A stretch of DNA of 64,000 nt from Adenophora triphylla var. japonica (GCA_022495995.1 JAFEMH010005397.1:62001-126000); one strand, 5' to 3'. Shown: positions 1 to 12,860, counted from the first letter of the stretch. The notes: a model not told the origin generated them from the letters alone. A program made the numbers and translations.

Positions 1-585
1 GGTTGTGACAAGAATCAGTAAATCAAGAATCGGTTGTGACAAGAATCAGTAAATCATTGACATGGTGACCGGTCAATAATAAGTGGATGACCGACCGATC
101 CAAGGTAACCGATCAATAAATAATAAGATCAATAGTTGACTGTTCCAAGTAACCGATCAATAAATAATAAATAATCAGGTTAACGGTTATCGACGGATCC
201 AAACAACCCAAGCATAACCGATCAAATAATAAGGTCAACGGTTTGGTTGAACGAAACCAGGCAACCGATCCAAACAAAGGAAACAAGGCAACCGATCCAA
301 ATCAAAGGAATCAGGCAACCGATCCAAACAAAGGAATTGGAAAGTACAAACTACGTCTCACTTTAAATTATAAAATAATAATTATTAATAAGGAAAACTA
401 AATAATTATTTTTTTTCATCTCAAATAAATACTTTAAAAATATATACTTTTATAAAAAATTATAATATTCATTTCAAAAATAAATATTACTTTCGACTCA
501 AAATGAATAACCAAAAAATAATACTACATTTTTTATCCAAAAAAATGAACATTACTTTTTTCATCCTAATGAATATTTTAAAAAA
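1..585. repeat. Dispersed repeat copy A (ACCGRTC tract plus CTCCGTCTCACTTT module)
   Basis: Positions 1-345 are packed with short motifs such as GACCGGTCAATAA, GACCGACCGATCC and ACCGATCAATAAATAA. They are followed from about 349 by an AT-rich module that begins ACTACGTCTCACTTTAAATT and ends near the MITE at 588. The same pair (tract plus module) recurs from 962, from 2707, and in the block 25.5-29.0 kb. No coding potential is visible. Clusters of short direct and inverted motifs of this kind are typical of transposon subterminal regions, but I see no terminus here, because the copy starts before the window. Confidence 0.6.
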
Positions 586-587
586 TA

Positions 588-921
588 CTCCCTCCGTCCC
601 ACCTCAAGGTTGAACCTTGAGGTGGACACGCTTTTTAAGAAATTTAGTTAAAGTGGGTAGAAAATTTGAAGAGAGAGAATGTAAATGTTAAATGTGTGAT
701 AGGGAATAGGAGAGAGAATGTAAAAGTTAAAAATATTTAATAGGAGAGAGAATGAGTGGGAGAATGTGTGGTAGGGAATAGGAGAGAGAATGGTCTTTTT
801 GTAAATATATGGAGATGATAAGGGTATAAATATATGGAAAACTTTCCATTTAAGGAAGTTAAACCTTGAGGTGGGACGGCCCAAAAAGGAAAGGTTAAAC
901 CTTGAGGTGGGACGGAGGGAG
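588..921. mobile_element. Stowaway MITE (Tc1/mariner-type), TA target site
   Basis: The terminal inverted repeats begin CTCCCTCCGTCCCACCTCAAGG at 588 and end with the reverse complement at 921. TA is duplicated at 586-587 and 922-923. The CTCCCTCCGT terminus and the TA target are the Stowaway signature. The inner part of the right terminus repeats the GTGGGACGG motif followed by CCCAAAAAGGAAA, a subterminal duplication also seen in the MITEs at 59839, 60632 and 62885. The element sits inside the AT-rich module of the dispersed repeat and so is younger than it. It has no coding capacity. Confidence 0.9.
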
Positions 922-2060
922 TAATGTTCATTTAAAAAAAGAATACAACTTTAATTGGGCCACTATGTAGTGCGGTTAACCGGTTATAAGAATCGGTCGT
1001 GACAAGTATCGGTAAATCAAGAATCGGTAAATCATTAATATGATGTCCGGTTAATAATAAGTGGATGACCGACCGATTCAAAGTGACCGATCATTAATTA
1101 ATAAATAATAATAAGTGAATGACCGATCAATCCATCCATCTAAGGTGACCAGTCATTAATTAAAAAGTGGATGACCGACCGTCGGTCAAACTAGGCACAA
1201 CTGATACAAACCAAACCAAAGTACCAAACCTTAAGCCAGGCACAACTAATTGATCCAAACCAATCCTTTGCCAAAGTACAAACTCCGTCTCACTTTAAAT
1301 TATAATATAATAATATTTAATAAAAAAATTAAATAAAAATATTATTTTTTATCTCAATTAAATACTTTAAAAAATATATTTTTATAAAAAATTATAATAT
1401 TCATTTCAAAAATAAATATTACTTTCGACTCAAAATGAATAATCAAAAAATAATACTACATTATTTTTCCAAAAAAATAAATATTACTTTCTTCATCCCA
1501 ATGAATATTAAAAAAAATAATACTGCTTCATTTGCCTCAAAAATTAATGTTTGTAATGTTAGTGCCTTCGTTTCAATATATGACATTAATTTTTTAAACA
1601 AATGAAGTAATATTTTATAAAATATTTATTTCGACGAAGATAGTAATATATTTTTTTAGACGATGTAGTATTCTTTTGTAAAAATTAATGTTTATAATGT
1701 TAGTGTCTTCGTCTCAGAAAATGAATATTAATTTTTGAGATAAGTAATATTCATTTTTGAATTGAAGCATTTTTTTTTCTTAAAAGAAGAATTTTTTTCT
1801 ATGTCAAAAAAAAAAATCCACAAATGGAATTTTTAATTTTTTTTTCAATCAAGCTTTAAAAAAACAAAAAAAAAATTGCTTAGGGGGCAGGCGGTGGCCT
1901 GGAAGGCACCAACCGGTCCATTCCCACAAATGAGATTTTTTAATTTTTTTTTACACTCAATCGGTCATACAGAAAGAAGGACATCGGTCATAACTTTCTT
2001 GATCGGTGTTTTTTTTTAAACTCGCTACACCATGTAGGAAATTTCATGACCGATTATTGT
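922..2060. repeat. Dispersed repeat copy B with palindromic TGTAGYG motif
   Basis: The palindrome CACTATGTAGTG lies at 961-972 and starts a second copy of the AACCGGT...ATCGGTCGTGACAAG tract. The CTCCGTCTCACTTTAAATTA module follows from about 1268. Positions 1540-1620 (AAATTAATGTTTGTAATGTTAG and onward) match, in reverse complement, positions 28740-28815 on the far side of the RPA1-like gene. The stretch 1620-2060 is AT-rich with no gene and ends in AACTCGCTACACCATGTAGG. Confidence 0.55.
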
Positions 2061-2700
2061 AATTACCAATTAAATTATTCCTAATGCAAGACCCTTTTAT
2101 CAAATTTATTCTCTAAAATAACATAAGTTGTTATTGTAAAGAAAAATATAAGGATGATCGGTTAGGAGAAAATTCAAGAAAAATATAATGATGATTGGTT
2201 AGGGGCAAATTCAAATAGACAAGATCACTGAGAATAAAGTCCTTGGTCTCTTACCGATCATTAATTACACACTGAGATGTACCGGATGTATACATTAAAT
2301 CACGTGACCAGTAATTACATGTTACCTTACCGATCCTTAGTCTCTGCTTTTGCTTTTGTTAATTTGAGGTCACCCATCATTACCTTACCGATCCTAGGTA
2401 TGCTGACCGATCCTTAGTCTGCTTTTTTGATCCTTGGTCTGTTTTTTTGTTAATTTGAATTTTGAGCTAAATCACATTTATATAATTACACTCCACAATT
2501 GATCCAAATATATAATTCCACATCACAATTGATCAAAAAATAAGGTCACAATCGATTCAAACTAAATCAAAGGTACAAATTCCGTCTCATTATAAATTAT
2601 AAAATAATAATTATTAATAAATAAATACTTTAAAAAATATACTTTTTTTTAATTTCATTTTTGAGTTGAAGAATTTTTTTTTCATAAAAAGTAGAATTTT
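2061..2700. other. AT-rich spacer, no gene
   Basis: This stretch has scattered ACCGATC and GATCGGT motifs related to the flanking repeats, and a third partial CCGTCTCATTATAAATTATA module at about 2580-2640. I see no reading frame of interest, RNA gene or element terminus in it. Confidence 0.5.
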
Positions 2701-3090
2701 TTTCTATCATGTAGCGAGTTTAACCGGTCAGAAGGATCGGTTGTGACAAGGATCGGTAAATCAAAGATCGATAAATCATTGACTTGGTGACCGGTCAATA
2801 TTAAGTGGATGACCGACCGAAGATCCAAGGTGACCGATTAATGAATAATAAGGTCAACGGTTGATCGATCGATTCAAACCAAGCATATAACCGATCCAAA
2901 CCAAAGCAAATGACCGGTCAATAAATAATACTAAGCAAACAAAGGCATATAAACGATCCAATAACTGATCTAAGCAATTGACCATAACCGATCTAAGCAA
3001 TTTACCGTTCAATAAATAATAGTATATTACTTAAAGTCAACGGTTACTATGATTGACCGACCGCAAACTAAACATGCATATAACCAATTT
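2701..3090. repeat. Dispersed repeat copy C (GTAGCGAGTTTAACCGGTCA...)
   Basis: It begins with CATGTAGCGAGTTTAACCGG at about 2707 and repeats, nearly in order, the motifs seen at 1-130 and 972-1100: GGTTGTGACAAGGATCGG, GTGGATGACCGACCGA, AAGGTGACCGATTAATGAAT. It ends near 3090, where the upstream region of the RPA1-like gene begins. GTAGCGAG also ends the related block at 28985-29003, which hints at terminal motifs of one family. Confidence 0.55.
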
Positions 3091-3325
3091 TTATTTTTGG
3101 ATATAGAAAATAGTATAAAAACCATCATCTGCTCCTCCCTCCTCATTTTTCTATCATATCAATCTCTTTCTAAAAGTGATAATAGTAAATCGTTCACTTT
3201 TTGAAGTTGAAATAGTATTTTTTACCGAATTCTGAGGCAGCTAATCTCCCGTCTTGGCGTAAATTGCGGGGCCTGCCACCGCCTAGTGCCTAGCCGCCGG
3301 CTGCTTTTTAGAAAACTGCTTACAG

Positions 3326-3498
3326 TATAGTATTTCTATTAATTGTTTTACTGCTCAGTATAGTATTTCTATTAATTGTTTGGCAGCTTTTTAGAACACT
3401 GCTTACATTATAGTATTTCTATTAATTGTTTAACTGGTCAGTATAGTATTTCTATTAATTGTTTAACTGCTCAGTATAGTATTTCTATTAATTGTTTC
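3326..3498. repeat. Five-copy minisatellite in the RPA1-like promoter
   Basis: The core TATAGTATTTCTATTAATTG occurs five times, starting at about 3326, 3359, 3409, 3443 and 3476. The spacing is about 33-34 bp except for one longer interval of about 50 bp. The array ends roughly 60 bp upstream of the TATA box at 3561. It could alter promoter spacing between alleles. No function can be read directly. Confidence 0.7.
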
Positions 3499-3560
3499 CC
3501 TGTTACTTTCTTGGATGTCTCAGACTCTCAAATACCTTGGCCCATATCCCTTGCCTATAA

Positions 3561-3569
3561 CTATAAATA
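3561..3569 (+). promoter_or_regulatory. TATA box of the RPA1-like gene
   Basis: CTATAAATA lies in the context ...GCCTATAACTATAAATAAGGG. A transcription start would be expected about 30 bp downstream, near 3595. The sequence continues in CT-rich 5' UTR style up to 3610. There a CACTA element interrupts it, and after the element (8447 onward) the leader resumes as TTCACTCTTTTTTCACCAG before the ATG at 8472. The assignment rests on position and context. Confidence 0.55.
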
Positions 3570-3629
3570 AGGGATCCACTTTCTTCTAATACTCATTTCA
3601 TTTCTCATTCCACTACTACATTTCTGACC

Positions 3630-3920
3630 TAATGTAACGCCAATTTTCGTTGCATTAGGGCCCAAAAACCGTTACATTAGGCCTAATGTAACGCCAAATG
3701 GCCGTTGCATTCTCTTGCGTTGCATTAGGTCTAATGCAACGAAATAGTAAGCTAATGTAACGCCAGAACTTTGGCGTTGCATCAGGTAAATACCTGATGC
3801 AACGCCAATTTTAAAACTATATGAACACCTAATGCAACGCCAAAAAGAACCTAATGCAACGCCAATTTAAAAAGTGGTTGAATACCTAATGTAACGCCAA
3901 AAAGTAGATGAGTACCTAAA
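3630..3920. repeat. Left subterminal repeats of CACTA element 1
   Basis: There are about ten copies of TAATGYAACGCCAA or its reverse complement TTGGCGTTGCATTA. The motif also fills 8131-8430 at the other end. Dense 10-15 bp subterminal motifs are the binding sites of TnpA-type proteins in characterised CACTA elements. This role is inferred here. Confidence 0.75.
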
Positions 3921-4022
3921 ATTTATTACATATTTTCACAATTTTATTAATTTTATTAATTTTTTTAATTTTCTTTTTTCAATATTTTTTATTTTCGCTA
4001 ATTTGATATTTTTTATTAAAAA

Positions 4023-5770
<1,748 letters not shown>

Positions 5771-5779
5771 TAATAATAC

Positions 5780-8130
5780 TTGTAGGGTATAAGGTATAGG
5801 GTATAAGGTATAGTGCATAGGGTATAGGGCAAACCCTATAGGGTATAGGGTATACCCTATACCCTATACTCACTATAGGGTATACCCTATACCCTATACC
5901 ATATACCCTATATCCTATATGGTATACCTTATGCCCTATACCTTATACCCAATATCCTATAGGGTATACCCCTATAGGGTATAGGGTATACCCTATAGGA
6001 TATAGGGTATACCCTATATCCTATACCCTATACCCTATACCCTATACCCTATACCCTATACCCTATAGGGTATACCATATACCCTATAGGGTATACCCTA
6101 TACCCTATATCCTAAAGGGTATACCCAATACCCTATAGGGTATACCCTATACCCTATACCCTATAGGGTATACCCTATACCCTATACCATATAGGGTATA
6201 CCCTATATCCTATAGGGTATACCCTATACCATATGCCCTATGCCTATACCTTATACCCTATACCCTCTATCTTATACCCTATATCCTATAGGGTATACCC
6301 TATATCTTATAGGATATACCTTATACCATATACCCTATACCCTATGCCCTATACCTTATACCATATACCCTATACCCTATAGGGTATATCCTATACCGTA
6401 TATGGTATACCCTATACCCTTTAGGGTATACCCTATACCATATGCCCTATACCCTATGCCCTATATCCTATAGGGTATACCCTATACCCTATAGGGTATA
6501 CCCTATACCCTATACCCTATAGGGTATACCCTATAGGGTATACCCTATACCCTATACCATATAGGGTATACCCTATACCCTATACCATATAGGGTATACC
6601 CTATACCTTATAGGGTATACCCTATACCATATGCCTTATACCCTATGCCCTATATCCTATAGGGTATACCCTATACCCTATACCTTATAGGGTATACCCT
6701 ATACCCTATAGGGTATACCCTATACCATATACCCTATACCCGATAGGGTATACCCTATACCATATGCCCTATACCTTATACCCTATACCCTATAGAGTAT
6801 ACCCTATACCCTATACCCTATAGGGTATACCCTATACCCTATACCATATACCCTATACCTTATAGGGTATACCCTATACCCTATAGGGTATACCCTATAC
6901 CCTATAGGGTATACCCTATACCATATGCCCTATACCTTATACCCTATACCCTATAGGGTATACCCTATACCCTATACCCTATAGGGTATACCCTATACCA
7001 TATACCCTATACCTTATAGGGTATACCCTATACCCTATACCATATGCCCTATACCTTATACCCTATACCCTATAGAGTATACCCTATACCCTATACCCTA
7101 TAGGGTATACCCTATGCCCTATACCATATACCCTATACCTTATAGGGTATACCCTATACCCTATAGGGTATACCCTATACCATATGCCCTATACCTTATA
7201 CCCTATACCCTATAGGGTATACCCTATACCCTATACCCTATAGGGTATACCCTATATCATATACCCTATACCTTATAGGGTATACCCTATACCCTATACC
7301 ATATGCCCTATACCTTATACCCTATACCCTATAGGGTATACCCTATACCCTATAGGGTATATGGTATACCCTATACCATATGCCCTATACCCTATGCCCT
7401 ATATCCTATAGGGTATACCCTATACCCTATAGGGTATACCCTATACCCTATAGGGTATACCCTATACCCTATACCTTATAGGGTATACCCTATACCCTAT
7501 AGGGTATACCCTATACCATATACCTTATACCTTATAGGGTATACCCTATACCCTATAGGGTATACCCTATACCATATGCCCTATACCTTATACCCTATAC
7601 CCTATAGGGTATACCCTATACCCTATACCCTATAGGGTATACCCTATACCCTATAGGGTATAGGGTATACCCTATACCATATGCCCTATACCTTATACCC
7701 TATACCCTATACCCTATAGGGTATACCCTATACCCTATACCCTATAGGGTATACCCTATACCCTATAGGGTATACCCTATACCCTATAGGGTATACCCTA
7801 TACCCTATAGGGTATACCCTATACCATATACCCTATACCTTATAGGGTATACCCTATACCCTATAGGGTATACCCTATACCATATGCCCTATACCTTATA
7901 CCCTATACCCTATAGGGTATACCCTATAGGGTATAGTGTATAGGGTATAGGGTATAAGGTATAGGATATAGGTTATAGGGTATAATGTATAGGGCATAGG
8001 GTATAGGGTATAGTGTATAGGGTATAGTGTATAAGGTATAGGGTATATGGTATAGGGTATAGGGTATAGGATATAGGATATAGGTTATAGGGTATAGTGT
8101 AGGGTATAGGGTATATGTTATAGGATTTTG
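5780..8130. repeat. TATAGGG/CCCTATA heptamer array in alternating orientation
   Basis: About 2.35 kb is built almost entirely of the heptamer CCCTATA and its complement TATAGGG, with variants CCTTATA and CCATATG. Blocks flip orientation often, producing palindromic junctions CCCTATAGGG and GGGTATACCC. The longer marker CATATGCCCTATACCTTATA recurs at about 6761, 6922, 7041, 7181, 7300, 7573, 7678 and 7881. All seven spacings are multiples of 7, so the register is strict. The unit differs from the plant telomere repeat TTTAGGG at one base. The open frames across it are simple periodic translations. Confidence 0.9.
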
Positions 8131-8430
8131 GCGTTGCATTAGTAATTTTGGCGTTACATTAGGATTTTGGCGTTGCATTAGTAATTTAGGCGTTACATTA
8201 GGATTTTGGCGTTGCATTAGACTCGTTACATTAGCTCTGGCGTTGCATTAGATGCGTTACATTAGCTCTGGCGTTGCATTAGATGCGTTACATTAGCTCT
8301 GGCGTTGCATTAGCCGTTACATTAGCTCTGGTGTTGCATTAGATGCGTTACATTAGCTCTGGCGTTGCATTAGATGCGTTACATTAGCTCTTGGCGTTAC
8401 ATTAGATGCGTTACATGCGTTACATTAGGT
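8131..8430. repeat. Right subterminal repeats of CACTA element 1
   Basis: Alternating TTGGCGTTGCATTAG, GCGTTACATTAG and GCTCTGGCGTTGCATTAG motifs run up to the right inverted terminus. They are the inverted counterpart of 3630-3920. Confidence 0.75.
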
Positions 8431-8471
8431 CAGAAATGTAGTAGTGTTCACTCTTTTTTCACCAGAACGTC

Positions 8472-10052
8472 ATGCCTCCTCTTTTCACAATGGTTCGTGA
8501 ACTTGATTCTGGTAATGTGAATCAAGCTGTGAAAGTGAGGCTTATTCGTTGTTACAGTCAACATGTTGGTGACAATGTTAACGATGTGTATAGCTTAGAA
8601 TGTGTGCTTCATGATGCTGAGGCATGTACTCTTTCAATGATTTTTTTCTCAAATAATTTCCTTTTAAAAATATAAATCTCAAAATAATTCACATTTGAAA
8701 TTATTTGGGATTTATATTTTCAAAATGGAATTATTTGAGAAAAAAATTCCTCTTTCAATACCTTCTTCATTTTGTATCATAATCTATTCATATTATTTAT
8801 ACTGCATTCATAACAACATATACATTTCTATTGTTAAAAAATATAGGGTTCAAGGATTCATGCATCCATCAAGAAGGTCTTCATTCCTCGGTTTCAAAAC
8901 ATGTTAAGGGAGGAACATCTTTATGCTATTAAGAACTTTCTTCTACTTAAGAATAACCTGACGTTAATAACTTCAACTTTTGATTTCAAGATTGTTTTTA
9001 TTCCCAAAACTCACCTTGCTGAAGTCTTTGATGAGGTTTTTCCCCGTCATGTCTTTGACTTCAAGTTGTATGACGATCTTACCCAGTGGGAAAATCTTGA
9101 AGAGGATGTTCTGATTGGTAATTTCTTTTATTTTCTCTTTCACTTATTATAAAGATTATATATTATGTGTAACAAAAAATAACATCAGTTTCATATTGCC
9201 ATTAGATGTCATAGGGAGACTTGCGTCCCGGGGCACTATTCAGACACGTGAAGTGAGGGGAAAACAAACTAAAATGCTGGATATAACCCTAACAAATCAT
9301 CAGTATGTTTTTTTTCTTTTCCCTTAATTGTTACTTCTCTAAATGAATGTGATAATTTATTTTATTTTTTCAGGGGTAATGACATTGGTTGCACCGTATG
9401 GGGTGAATATGCAGAGAACTTATTGTCTCATGTTGACACTACCCAAGGCCCTGTTGTTGTTATTATGCAAATGTGTCGTGTGAGAAAGTTTCGTGGTGAA
9501 ATACGTGTTTCCAACACTTTTAATATATCCAGGGTTATGTTTGCTTCTACTATGCAAGAAATTAGAGAGTTTCAAACAGGGTAAGTACTATTCTTATACT
9601 TTCTTATGCTTTATGTTTAATATATCTTCCCAATTAATTTTTTTTATATAGACTGGTAGTAGGAGGATTGGGTGAAATTGCTGTTACAAATGTTGTTCAT
9701 CCTCCTATCATGACCATACGTGAAGAACTTGAAATGTCGAGGGAAAAGATCATATCAGTTGCCAGTTTGATTAGAGTTCATCAGGTATATATGTAATAAA
9801 CATATAAATATTTTAGCATTACTTTCATTATATTATTAATTTTTTAAAATGTCTTTGCAAATTGATCAGTTTTGGGTTTTCGCCCAAGTTGTTGGATTTG
9901 AGCCTATGATGGGCTGGAACTATGTATCTTGCAAGAAGTGTTTCAAAAAAACTCTACAGGCTGGTTCTTATTTCTATGGCGTCAATTGTGATATTAGTGA
10001 TCCTGTTGGTGACCTAAGGTACAAGGTCTTAATTCGTGTCGCCGACAATTGG
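8472..10052 (+). CDS. RPA1-like single-stranded DNA-binding protein, 5' part (exons 1-6a); gene broken by CACTA element 2
   Basis: By family, this is a plant replication protein A 70-kDa-like subunit: OB-fold proteins that bind single-stranded DNA in replication, repair and recombination in the nucleus. Deduced exons are 8472-8621, 8847-9117, 9206-9302, 9374-9580, 9652-9784 and 9870-10052 (347 codons). All junctions keep frame and use GT-AG, except intron 1, which starts GCATGT (GC-AG). OB folds fit residues about 8-105 (DBD-A; SLECVLHDAE then RIHASI) and 118-235 (DBD-B). The DBD-C zinc finger begins SCKKC at 306-310. A third Cys is at 326 in YGVNC, where families usually have CxxC, so one ligand may be missing. 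The ATG at 8472 is the first in frame. The coding sequence continues at 24571 after a 14.5-kb insertion. Unspliced read-through would add eight residues and stop at 10076. Confidence 0.8.
8622..8846 (+). other. Non-canonical GC-AG intron of the RPA1-like gene
   Basis: The exon ends GAG and the intron begins GCATGT. It ends AAATATAG before GGTTCAAGGATTC. Only this pairing gives the family-like join DAE-GSRIHAS in phase 0. Using the next GT (8626) shifts the frame. GC-AG introns are a known minority class spliced by the major spliceosome. Confidence 0.6.
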
Positions 10053-10070
10053 CACTACCAGAAACAGGTG

Positions 10071-10690
10071 TTTTAGCGACGGAATCATTTCGTCGCTATT
10101 TAGCGGCGGAAATTAAGATTTAGCGGCGGAATTATTTTGGCGTCAAATTTAGCGACGAAATTTAATTCCGACGCTAAAACGAATATTCCTCGAATATTCG
10201 TTTAATTACCGCCACTATTTTGGCGCTTGATTTACCGACGGAATATTCCGCCGCTATTTCTTTATCAGCGACGGAATTATTCCGCCGGTGAAAATATAGT
10301 TTTTTTGTTTATTTTATTTTTTTCATTGATCAGCGGCGGAAATATTCCGTCGGTGAAAATAAAATATTTTTTATTTTTTTTTGATATATTACAACGACGG
10401 AATATTCCGTCGCTGATAAATTTTTTTTTTTTAATTTATCAGCGGCGGAATAATTCCGTCGGTGAAAATAAAATGTTTTTTATTTTTTTTTTGAAATATT
10501 CCAACGACGGAATTTTTTCGCCGCTGATTAATTAATATTTTTTAATTTATCTGCGGCGGAATAATTCCGTCGGTGAAAATAAAATGTTTTTTATTTTTTT
10601 TTGAAATATTACAACGACGGAATATTTCTGACGCTGATTAATTAATATTTTTTAATTTATCAGCGACGAAATATTCCGTCGGTGATTATA
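10071..10690. repeat. Left subterminal repeats of CACTA element 2
   Basis: Imperfect inverted motifs AGCGGCGGAATAATTCCGTCGG and GCGACGGAATATTCCGTCGC are spaced by AT-rich runs (AAAATAAAATNTTTTTTATTT). The same motifs fill the right end. They are the likely binding sites for the element's TnpA-type protein (family inference). The open frames through this stretch are repeat translations. Confidence 0.8.
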
Positions 10691-10844
10691 AAATGTAATT
10701 TTTAATTATTTTTAGAACAAATTAACAAAATAAATAACTGAAAAACATTAAAATATTTAACTGAAACCTTAGAAAATTGACTGAAATATTGAAAACTAAC
10801 TGAAAACGTTAGAAAACGTTATACCATATACTATATACCCTATA

Positions 10845-11450
10845 CCCTAACCCCTAACCCCTAAACCTAATTCCGCTAAACCCTAAACCCTAAACTGAAA
10901 ACGTTATACCATATACTATAAACCCTAACCCCTAACCCCTAAACCTAATTCCCCTAAATCCTAACCCCTAAACCCCTAACCCCTAACCCCTAACCCTAAC
11001 CCATAACCCCAAACCCCAAAACCCTAAACCCTAAACCCTAACCCCTAAACCCTAACCCCTAACCCCTAAACCTAATTCCCCTAAACCCTAACCACTAACC
11101 CCTAAACCCTAACCCCTAAATCCTAAACCCTAAACCCTAAACCCTAACCCCTAAACCCTAAACCCTAACCCCTAAACCCTAATCCCTAACCCCTAAACCC
11201 TAAACCCTAACCCTAACCCCTAAACCCTAAATCCTAGCCCCTAAACCCTAACCCTAAACCCTAACCCCTAAACCTAATTCCCCTAAACCCTAACCCCTAA
11301 CCCCTAAACCCTAACCCCTAACCCCTAAACCCTAAACCCTAACCCCTAAACTCTAAACCCTAAACCCTAAACCCTAAACCCTAAACCCTAACCCCTAAAC
11401 CCTAAACCCTAAACCCTAAACCCTAACCCCTACCCCTAAACCCTAACCCC
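10845..11450. repeat. Degenerate plant telomere-like array (CCCTAAA/CCCCTAA)
   Basis: About 600 bp consist mainly of CCCTAAA with many CCCCTAA and CCCTAAC variants and occasional CCTAATTCCGC-type interruptions. It is preceded at 10826-10855 by mixed TATACCATATACTATA units. CCCTAAA is the complement of the Arabidopsis-type telomere repeat. It lies inside a transposon with intact ends and continues directly into a TATAGGG array, so it is an interstitial array and not a chromosome end. Confidence 0.85.
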
Positions 11451-12446
11451 TATAGTGTATAGTGTTTAGTGTATAGGGTATAGGGTATAGGGTATAGGGT
11501 ATAGGGTATAGTGTATAGTGTATAGTGTATAGGGAATAGGGTATAGGGTATAGGGTATAGGGTATAGGGTATAGGGTATAGGGTATAGTGTATAGGGTAT
11601 AGTGTATAGGGTATAGTGTATAGGGTATAAGGTATATGGTATAGTGTATAGTGTATAGGGTGTAGGGTATAGGGAATAAGGTATAGGGTATAGGGTATGG
11701 GGTATAGGGTATAGTGTATAGGGTATAGGGTATAGTGTATAGTGTATAGGGTATAGGGTATAGTGTATAGTGTATAGTGTATAATGTATAGGGTATAGTG
11801 TATAGGGTATATGGTATAGTGTATAGGGTATATGGTATAGGTATAGGGTATAGTGTATAGGGTATAGTGTATAGTGTATAGGGTATAGTGTATAGGGTAT
11901 AGTATATAGGGTATAAGGTATAGGGTATAGGGTATAGTGTATAGTGTATAGTGTATAGTGTATAGGGTATAGTGTATAGGGTATAGTGTATAGTGTATAG
12001 TGTATAGGGTATAGTGTATAGGGTATATGGTATAGTGTATAGGGTATAGTGTATAGGGTATAAGGTATAGGGTATAGTGTATAGTGTATAGGGTATAGGG
12101 TATAGGGTATAGGGTATATGGTATAGTGTATAGGGTATAGTGTATAGTGTATAGGGTATAGGGTATAGGGTATAGGGTATAGTGTATAGTGTATAGGGTA
12201 TAGTGTATAGGGTATAGGGTATATGGTATAGGGTATAGGGTATAGGGTATAGGGTATAGGGTATAGGGTATAGTGTATAGTGTATAGTGTATAGTGTATA
12301 GTGTATAGGGTATAGGGTATAGTGTATAGGGTATAGGGTATAGGGTATAGGGTATAGTGTATAGTGTGTAGTGTATAGGGTATAGGGTATAGGGTATATG
12401 GTATAGTGTATAGGGTATAGGGTATAGTGTATAGTGTATAGTGTAT
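11451..12446. repeat. TATAGGG/TATAGTG heptamer array, single orientation
   Basis: About 1.0 kb of head-to-tail heptamers TATAGGG and TATAGTG, with rarer TATATGG and TATAAGG, all in one orientation on the + strand. It follows the CCCTAAA array at 11450 in the opposite G/C strand sense. Regularly spaced GGG runs could form G-quadruplexes. The long minus-strand frame across it is a YTLYPIP-type periodic translation and is not proposed as a protein. Confidence 0.9.
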
Positions 12447-12860
12447 ATTAAAATAATATTTATTGACTCATACTTATTTTTTTGACAGTAATTTAAAATA
12501 ATTTTCATGTTTTATATAATTAAAAAGAATGATATTTATTAAATTAAAATTAATAAATATTTATGATTTATTTATTTTTTCAAAAATAATATTTATTGAC
12601 TCATATTTATTTTTTTGATAGTAATTTAAAATAATTTTCATGTTATATATAATATAAATAATGATTTTAATTAATGATATTTTTAATTATAGCGGCGAAA
12701 ATTTCCGTCGCTGAGGTTAATTAAACCAGCGGCGGAAATTTCCTTCGGTGGTACATGCCACGTCATCGATCCATGTGAACGTAGTTACCAGCGGCGGATT
12801 CTCAGCGGCGGAATATTCCGTCGCTGAGGTTAAATATAAATAAAAAAATTTCGCCCTAAT
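12447..12860. repeat. Duplicated AT-rich segment and internal copies of subterminal motif
   Basis: A segment starting AATAATATTTATTGACTCAT occurs twice (about 12455-12530 and 12585-12655). It is followed at 12690-12830 by GCGGCGAAAATTTCCGTCGC and GCGGCGGAATATTCCGTCGC motifs identical in type to the element's subterminal repeats, but lying about 2.6 kb inside. These internal sites may mark the edge of the original shorter left end before the repeat arrays expanded or were inserted (inference). Confidence 0.6.

Noticed and set aside
6240..8217. Several short open frames of the same YTLYPI/YRVYPI type
   Set aside because: Periodic translations of the CCCTATA array in CACTA element 1.
10845..11450. 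A chromosome end or de novo telomere
   Set aside because: The CCCTAAA array lies inside a transposon with both termini and a target duplication, and coding sequence continues on both sides.
11450..12508. Long minus-strand open frame (about 350 codons) with YTLYPIP repeats
   Set aside because: It is the translation of the TATAGGG heptamer array, where the 7-bp unit lacks stops in this frame. No start context or family resemblance, and it follows the array borders exactly.
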